A stretch of DNA of 64,000 bases from Panagrolaimus kolymaensis (Eukaryota > Nematoda > Chromadorea > Rhabditida > Panagrolaimidae), in contig JAJQJQ010000007.1 of assembly GCA_028622995.1 (NCBI GenBank), positions 1,364,001 to 1,428,000 on the forward strand, given 5' to 3'. Position 1 is the first letter of the stretch. Each line of letters opens with the position of its first letter. The notes beneath the pieces were generated by a model. The model worked only from the letters and a program-made list of their open reading frames with translations, made no database searches and was not told the origin of the DNA. Below are positions 58,809 to 64,000 of the stretch, one piece after another. Position numbers and translations under genes: made by a program.

Positions 58809-60702
58809 ATGGCTTCTCAAATTAGAAGGATTAAAGAATGGCGACTTTTTGTAAGTTTCTCTTAATCGTCTATTCGTTTGGATTAAAATACATTCACTTT
58901 TATAGCATGGAAAAAAACCTTACGCGATATTTGTTGAAGGCTTTGTTGAAGGTGTGGATTATCTATGGAGATCAACGACAATCGAATATCGTGAGAATCC
59001 ACGGACTTTAAGAACACAAAATAATGGAACATATGAGCTTATTGGAGGAATCAACTGGACGATGTGTGCTGAAAATGGTGGGTCTTTCTTGTTAATTCCT
59101 TTTGAAAACTTTGATTTTTAGGATTTTCGACTAAGATTATTGATGAATTTCGTGATGGTTTTCCAGCGAATTGGAAAGAAATATTGTTTCCTGAATTGGT
59201 AATTCATCAATCTATTACAACACCGGTACGAAGAAACAAAATTTTATCATCAAAAGAGAAAAAAGCTCTTGTCACCTATTCTCCATCTGATAGCGAATAT
59301 GGCTCTTTTGATGACGAATCATTTGATGAAATTGAAACTGGGAATACTCCCATTTTGCCATCAAGAAGAACAACTCAACATGTCAATAAAAGATTAAGAA
59401 TATGGGAATCATCGCCGGAAGAAGATGTCGAGAAAAAGGAAAATGAAAGAAGGAAGAGATCTCATAAATCCATGAGCAAACCTGATGTTGCCTCGAAGAA
59501 GCCTAAGAAATCTGGTATGTTTTTTTATTCTTGTTTTAATAAACGTTCATTATTTTATTTTTAGAACCGCCACAAGGAAAAGGATTATTAGCATTAAGAA
59601 ATGTTCGTGAACGACTTGAAATCCGATCTCCAATTATTGATATCGATGAACCTCAACCTATTATTGAATATCCTGCTTCTGAAATGAGTTTTGATATGAA
59701 TGAGAACAATGATGTTCCTAAAGTTCGACGATGGACAGAAAAAGAAAAAGAAAAATTCTTAGTAAGTTTTTTACCTCCTTGCAAGCTAAACATTCTTTTT
59801 TAAGGAGCACCTCAAGCTTTATAATCCTGTGAATGATAAAGATTGGGAGCAAGTTCAAAGCAACAAAACGGATGTTCCTCGAACTATTGAAGAATTGAAA
59901 GAAAAAGCTGAAGAATTTGGATGGGAGCCTTACAATTCAAAAGCTGAGAATTCGAACATCAGTAAAGCATTTTCGATGAATCCTATTACAGCTCGTCCTG
60001 GTACTGTTTCTCATATTGTAAGAATTAATATTTACTTATAAGAATTCATAATATGACATTTGTTTTAGATGCAAGCAGAACAATTCAATCAACAGTATCT
60101 TACTGAAATGAACAAAAATTGTAGCGCCGCTGTGAATCATCGTAAACAAATGCTTGCTGCTGTATGTTTATATTTTTTAATATGTTTAATTTTATGCAGC
60201 TATTTTTTCAGTCTGATGTACCTCCGATTGAACTTAGCGAATCAGTGATTGACTTTGCTCGAACACCAGAGAATCTTAGAAGATTTCGTGCAAATCGTAA
60301 TCTTTTCAATCCATCTGTAATGGCTGCCAATTTTTCAATTTCGTCCATGAATGATTCATCAACTTCGAATGTTTCATTATCAAGTCCATTTGTTCCTCCT
60401 ATGGATAAAACATCAAGGTTGGTTTGACACTTTAATTTTTTATTCTTTTATTTTTCTTTTGCATTTTCAGACAACGACAACAACTTCATGCTTATCAAAC
60501 TCTTCGAAAAACTCAGAAAGTTACAAAGAAAACTGGTCAAGAAACTACTGTATTCAGCGAAGAAACCACAACAATGACAATGAGTTTTCTTTTTCCTCAA
60601 CTTCCTTCACGAAGGCCTGGGTTCTCAAATGATTTGGAAGAAACCACGGAAAATGATGATTTGGAAGATCAGGATGATGATGTTTTTGGTGAAACTTTCT
60701 AA
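58809..60702 (+). CDS. knl-2: KNL-2/Mis18BP1-like protein with SANTA and Myb/SANT domains
   Basis: Centromere chromatin factor; in C. elegans KNL-2 is needed to load CENP-A and build kinetochores. Eight exons (58809-58850, 58906-59077, 59122-59514, 59565-59761, 59805-60017, 60069-60161, 60212-60417, 60471-60702) encode 515 aa. A SANTA domain spans about residues 10-95: IKEWRLF, VDYLWRSTTIEYR, NGTYELIGGINWTM, NGFSTKIIDEFRDGFPANW. A basic, acidic-patched linker (about 100-200) follows, then a Myb-like segment at about 257-290 (RRWTEKEKEKFLEHLKLYNP, DWEQV). The C-terminus ends in an acidic stretch (DDLEDQDDDVFGETF). SANTA followed by Myb is the KNL-2/Mis18BP1 order. The protein is shorter than C. 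elegans KNL-2, mainly in the linker. AATAAA lies at 60754-60759. Confidence 0.85.
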
Positions 60703-61404
60703 TCGTCATTTTCATACATACTAAAATTGTCATTTTGTCATTTTTTGTTTTCGAATAAATTTTTAATAACTGCAATAACGTGTTACCTTATTTCAAGATG
60801 GAAATTTTTTCTCACACCTTTAATTTTAATTTTGATGATGCTTTTTCAGAACAAATTTTTTTTATCTTCTCCTCTCTGTGTTTTGATATTGTTTTGGCTT
60901 TTTCTGCCACTTCTAAACACAACTCGAGCTTTTTTTTATATTCGAAATCTGCTATCAACGGACTATTTCTTTTTGTGGGTTATCAGTGGCTTCTGGAAGA
61001 AGGCGGCGAACTATTTCGAAGACACTTTACTCGCATTTTTTATAAGTTCGTAGGATCCTTGGAACTTACTCAAGTTATAAGGTGATTTTTGGATTTGAGA
61101 TTTAAAAAAGAACTAATCTCAAATCGACTTCATTATCATAAGCATGAATTCCCCTGATCTTCCATTTTCAAATAGTTTTGATTATAAAGAACGTTGCAAT
61201 TTTTTTTAAGCTTTCACACACATATTTAAACCTCGTCTGTTTAACTAACACTACTCCTTTTTTTTAAATTATGAGTGATACAGTTATCATTGATTGTTCT
61301 ATCGATTAAAAGAGTTAATTACACATGGTTTAACTTTATTCATGAAAATTCAAGTTTACAAATATTTTTGTCAGTAGCAATTTGATTTTAAGCGAATTCG
61401 AGCA
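60703..61404. other. Spacer between convergent genes
   Basis: Contains the KNL-2-like 3' end (AATAAA at 60754-60759) and the downstream region of the minus-strand gene ending at 61405. Two overlapping plus-strand frames around 60727-61085 are hydrophobic by AT composition and are not called. Confidence 0.45.
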
Positions 61405-62072
61405 TTAGCAGTGACGAAAACCTATAAATGGTGAGATTAAAAAAAGAATAATGGTAAGAAAAATTTTTACTTCTATGACATGGAGGCGGACGACATACAG
61501 GAAGAGGCCGACAAACAGGAGGAGGGCAATGTCGATAACCACCATAACCATAACCTCTATTTCCATATCCATAGCCATAATTATAATTATAAGGATATTG
61601 ATAACCGTAATACGGTGTTGCAGCATATACTTGAACAGCAGGTTGTTGATAAGCTGGTTGAATTTGAACGACCGGTGGAGGCGCAGGTGGAGCTTGAACT
61701 ACTTGGATAGCAGGAGTAACAGCAGGTTGAGATTGAACTTGAATTACAGGTGATTGTTGCTGTTGTTGAGGCTCTTGTGCTGCAGGTTGTTGCTGAATAA
61801 CAGGTGTGTAAGGTTGTGTTTTTGAAGAAGCTTCACCTACTTGTTGTTGCTGTGGAGCAGGCGCAGGTGATGCAGGAAGAACATATTGAACTTGTGGCTC
61901 TGGTGGTGGTCGTCGAGGTGTAGCTAAAAATTTAATATTTAAAAACAAACTAAAAATTGAGCTTTTTTAAACCTGTTTTATCACAACAAATAATGGCACT
62001 ATAGACAAGCATCGATGAGACCAATATGAAATGTAAAGTTGTAAAAAGAATTGTAATCAATTCAACGACCAT
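61405..62072 (-). CDS. Small low-complexity protein with N-terminal hydrophobic segment, Pro/Gln- and Tyr/Gly-rich
   Basis: Minus-strand exons 62072-61973, 61923-61471 and 61421-61405; 189 aa. The first 33 residues are hydrophobic (VVELITILFTTLHFILVSS), a signal peptide or anchor. Next is a Pro/Gln-rich stretch (PASPAPAPQQQQ, QPAAQEPQQQQQ, VVQAPPAPPPVVQIQ) and then a Tyr/Gly-rich block (YYGYQYPYNYNYGYGYG). It closes with Cys-Pro repeats (CPPPVCRPLPVCRPPPC). The last intron (61422-61470) is inferred from a good GTAAAA...TTTATAG pair; reading through instead gives a longer hydrophobic tail. It resembles secreted structural or cuticle-associated proteins, but composition alone cannot prove function. 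Confidence 0.72.
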
Positions 62073-62624
62073 TTTTGAGTAAAAGTAAAAATTCGTTTGC
62101 AATCAGTCAGAGAGAAGAGAAGTTCGTGAAAACACAATTATCAGAAGTGCTTATTGATGAATGAAAAATCGAAGAAATCATATTGAAGAGAAGTGGATAA
62201 AAAATTTGAATAAAATTCGTAATGCGAATGTAAAAAATGTTGTATCAAAGAAATATCGAGAACACAAAAAAAAATTTACCTATTTTCAAAGCCTCTCTTT
62301 TTCTCATTCTCTGACACGGAAAACAAAAATTCCGCCAAAAAAAATTCTTTCACCGCTTTCGCTCTCTTTTTTTTTACTTTGCTGCTTCTTCTTATTCTCT
62401 CTTTAATTTTACCCCATTTCTTTCTTTAACATCCATCATACAACTTTTTCGTTTATCTTTTATTGTAAATTCCAACACGATAATAAGTTTAAAAAAAGAT
62501 TAATATAAATAAAGCATTTAAAAGAAGCATCGATGAATTATTTTTCGTTGAACATTTGTTACGTGTAATCATTTATTAATTTTTCAGGCATTTACGTGAT
62601 ATCTGTATAAGCTTGATTTAAAAA
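62073..62624. promoter_or_regulatory. Divergent intergenic region
   Basis: 552 bp between the start codons of the minus-strand low-complexity gene (62072) and the plus-strand exportin-1 fragment (62625). TTTTCAG at 62581-62587 could be a splice-leader or 5' UTR acceptor for the latter. No other element recognised. Confidence 0.4.
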
Positions 62625-63272
62625 ATGGATGATCTGAAGTTCATTGAAGAAGCGAATCAAATGCTTCAAAACCCCGAGAAAAAAGAATTGGATGTCTCTA
62701 TGCTGGACCGAGTAAGTTTCTTTTTTTTGAATTGAAGCTGTATGACCAATATAAGCATAAGCATCACCTTATTCATTTGGTTTAATTTTTCCTAATCCTT
62801 TCTTCATTTTCAGATAGTGCATCTCATGCATAAAGGTGAAGGAGAAGCTCAGTCTCGTGCTGCATTTGTATTGGCATCATTCAAAGAACGCTCTGATGCT
62901 TGGGTTCATGCTGATAGTGTTTTATCGTCTGCACAACTTATTGAAACAAAATATTATGGTTTACAAATATTGCAAGATATGATCTCAACTCGATGGAAGC
63001 GTCTTCCTCGTGACCAAGCAGAAGGAATCAAAGGTTTTATTGTTCAAGCTATTTTAGAAATAACATCACAAGAAGCAAATACTGATAAGCTGTATTTACA
63101 AAAACTTGATTTAGTTCTTGTCCAGGTAAACCATATGCTATTTTAAACATAATTTTAATTACAAAATTTTTAGATTGTCAAAAACGAATGGCCTCGAAAT
63201 TGGCCAACATTTATTTCTGATATCGTTGGTTCATCAGCTGCGATAGTCTCTTCACGTTCCACGTTTCCATAA
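62625..63272 (+). pseudogene. xpo-1: Exportin-1 (CRM1) N-terminal fragment
   Basis: Three exons (62625-62711, 62814-63125, 63174-63272) encode 165 aa against about 1070 for full CRM1. The match is to the CRM1 N-terminus and its CRIME/importin-beta N-terminal domain: ETKYYGLQILQDMISTRWKR, LPRDQAEGIKGFIVQ, NEWPRNWPTFISDIVGSS. Similarity stops after DIVGSS (about 63237) and about ten unrelated residues lead to a stop at 63270-63272. Introns are retained, so the fragment came from genomic DNA. All later HEAT repeats and the NES-binding groove are missing, so it cannot be an export receptor. It is either a truncated duplicate or one side of a rearrangement or assembly join with the minus-strand POT1-like gene. 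Confidence 0.85.
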
Positions 63273-64000
63273 ATGATAGGTTGTTGTTTAAATCTTTGCA
63301 TGAGCTTACTAAAACAACAAATTTTATTAATAAAAAATCATGGGATAAATACACACCATGTTGGATTAACAGTACCATCCCAAACACGAAGTAAACATGA
63401 GTTCATTTTAAATCCAGTATAACAAGATACTACCTAAAAATGTTTTTTCTTGAAATAAATTGTATTCAATGAAAAAACTAACTTGACATAGAACGTTGAA
63501 ATAATTCTTATTTCCTGGTAACATATCTTTTATTTCAATGAAACAATCACGAGCTTTCTTGGGACTTGAAGGGATTCTGTGAAGAGGTGAAGTTCTTATA
63601 GCCGATACAGGCTGTGCATCACCATTTTCTTGAATTGGTTGATCTTCAGGTTCGTTGGCAGGTGCAATAGGTTCTTCCACAAGTGATTTTTCAACAGATT
63701 CTTCAAGAGGCCCGACTGGCTCTTCCACACGTGCAGCAAATTCTTCTACAGATTCTTCAATTGATGCAATTGGCTCGGGCTCGACAATAGTGACAGCAGC
63801 ATTAGAATTAATTCTAACAGCTTTCAAAGGACTTTTAGAACTTGAACGAGTTGATGGACGATGAGGTGTTGTTGGTTCCGCTGTTGAAGCTTCATGATTT
63901 AGATCAAAGTTTACAGCTCTTGATGGTGCAGGAGTATTATGCTTTCTTGGACTTCTTCGAAGTTCTTGAGGTGGAGATTTTGGTATATCTTCTTCTTCAT
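63238..64000 (-). CDS. POT1-like telomere-binding OB-fold protein, partial
   Basis: Minus strand, 5' end outside the window. Visible exons: from 64000 down to 63483, 63433-63357, and 63308 to about 63238. The first part is an acidic Ser/Pro/Glu-rich linker (about 125 residues). It then enters an OB fold: FIEIKDMLPGNKNYFNVLCQ, VVSCYTGFKMNSCLLRVWDGT, QQPIIYGNVEREETIA. The VWDGT motif after the first strands matches the second OB fold of POT1/telomere end-binding proteins, which bind the single-stranded 3' overhang. The OB fold is cut at about 63238, where the sequence becomes the antisense of the exportin-1 fragment. A cryptic donor at GAAC|GTGAAG could instead end the exon before the join. The assignment rests on a short motif and is moderate. 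Confidence 0.6.

Noticed and set aside
60727..61085. Two overlapping hydrophobic frames downstream of the KNL-2-like gene
   Set aside because: Hydrophobicity follows from T-rich codons, the frames overlap in different phases, and there is no splice or promoter context. Best read as 3' UTR and spacer.

Overview
This window is nuclear DNA of a nematode. The evidence is the AT-rich sequence with many 40-60 nt introns ending in TTTCAG/TTTTAG, two srt-type seven-transmembrane chemoreceptors, two DEG/ENaC channels, a CaV2 (unc-2) calcium channel, a tandem pair of four-repeat gelsolin-like genes, and a SANTA+Myb protein of the KNL-2 type. The species cannot be fixed by eye. All coding models below are hand-spliced, and reading phase was checked across every junction.

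Layout. 0.6-2.7 kb: lysosomal beta-hexosaminidase (+). 2.8-4.5 kb: DEG/ENaC channel 1 (-), convergent with it. 6.0-6.9 kb: KCTD-like BTB/T1 protein (+). 7.4-8.3 kb: secreted protein with three TSP1 repeats (+). 9.6-15.2 kb: full-length exportin-5 homologue (+), carrying a 354-bp insertion in one intron and a 1.7-kb LTR retroelement in another. 16.0-16.7 kb: small helical protein (+). 17.9-22.3 kb: two tandem gelsolin-like genes (+). 26.2-45.9 kb: unc-2/CaV2 alpha-1 (+), with a long alternative 5' region. 46.1-46.5 kb: copy of the end of a chemoreceptor locus, beside a small minus-strand gene (46.4-47.0 kb). 47.4-50.3 kb: DEG/ENaC channel 2 (-). 52.3-57.9 kb: two srt-like receptors (+) flanking a divergent pair (a Cys-rich zinc-binding candidate on -, an unknown on +). 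58.8-60.7 kb: KNL-2-like (+). 61.4-62.1 kb: small low-complexity secreted/membrane protein (-). 62.6-63.3 kb: N-terminal fragment of exportin-1 (+), which runs tail-to-tail into a POT1-like OB-fold gene (-) that leaves the window at 64000.

Mobile DNA: one LTR retroelement with 215-bp LTRs that look identical and a TTAAT duplication; two hAT-type MITEs, each with a perfect 8-bp target duplication; one 354-bp insert with a GC-rich terminal hairpin and 13-bp flanking repeats; and at least seven dispersed copies of a double-palindrome element in introns and spacers.

The genes are not one pathway. Several act in neurons or sensory cells (unc-2, DEG/ENaC, srt); others act in nuclear transport (exportins), chromosome biology (KNL-2, POT1-like) or lysosomal glycan breakdown. 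The points most worth a second look are the exportin-5 gene (reported absent from C. elegans), five phase-compatible alternative first exons of unc-2, the exportin-1/POT1-like junction, gene conversion between the gelsolin-like paralogues, a duplicated chemoreceptor tail that appears to have supplied the last exon of a neighbour, and the double-palindrome family.
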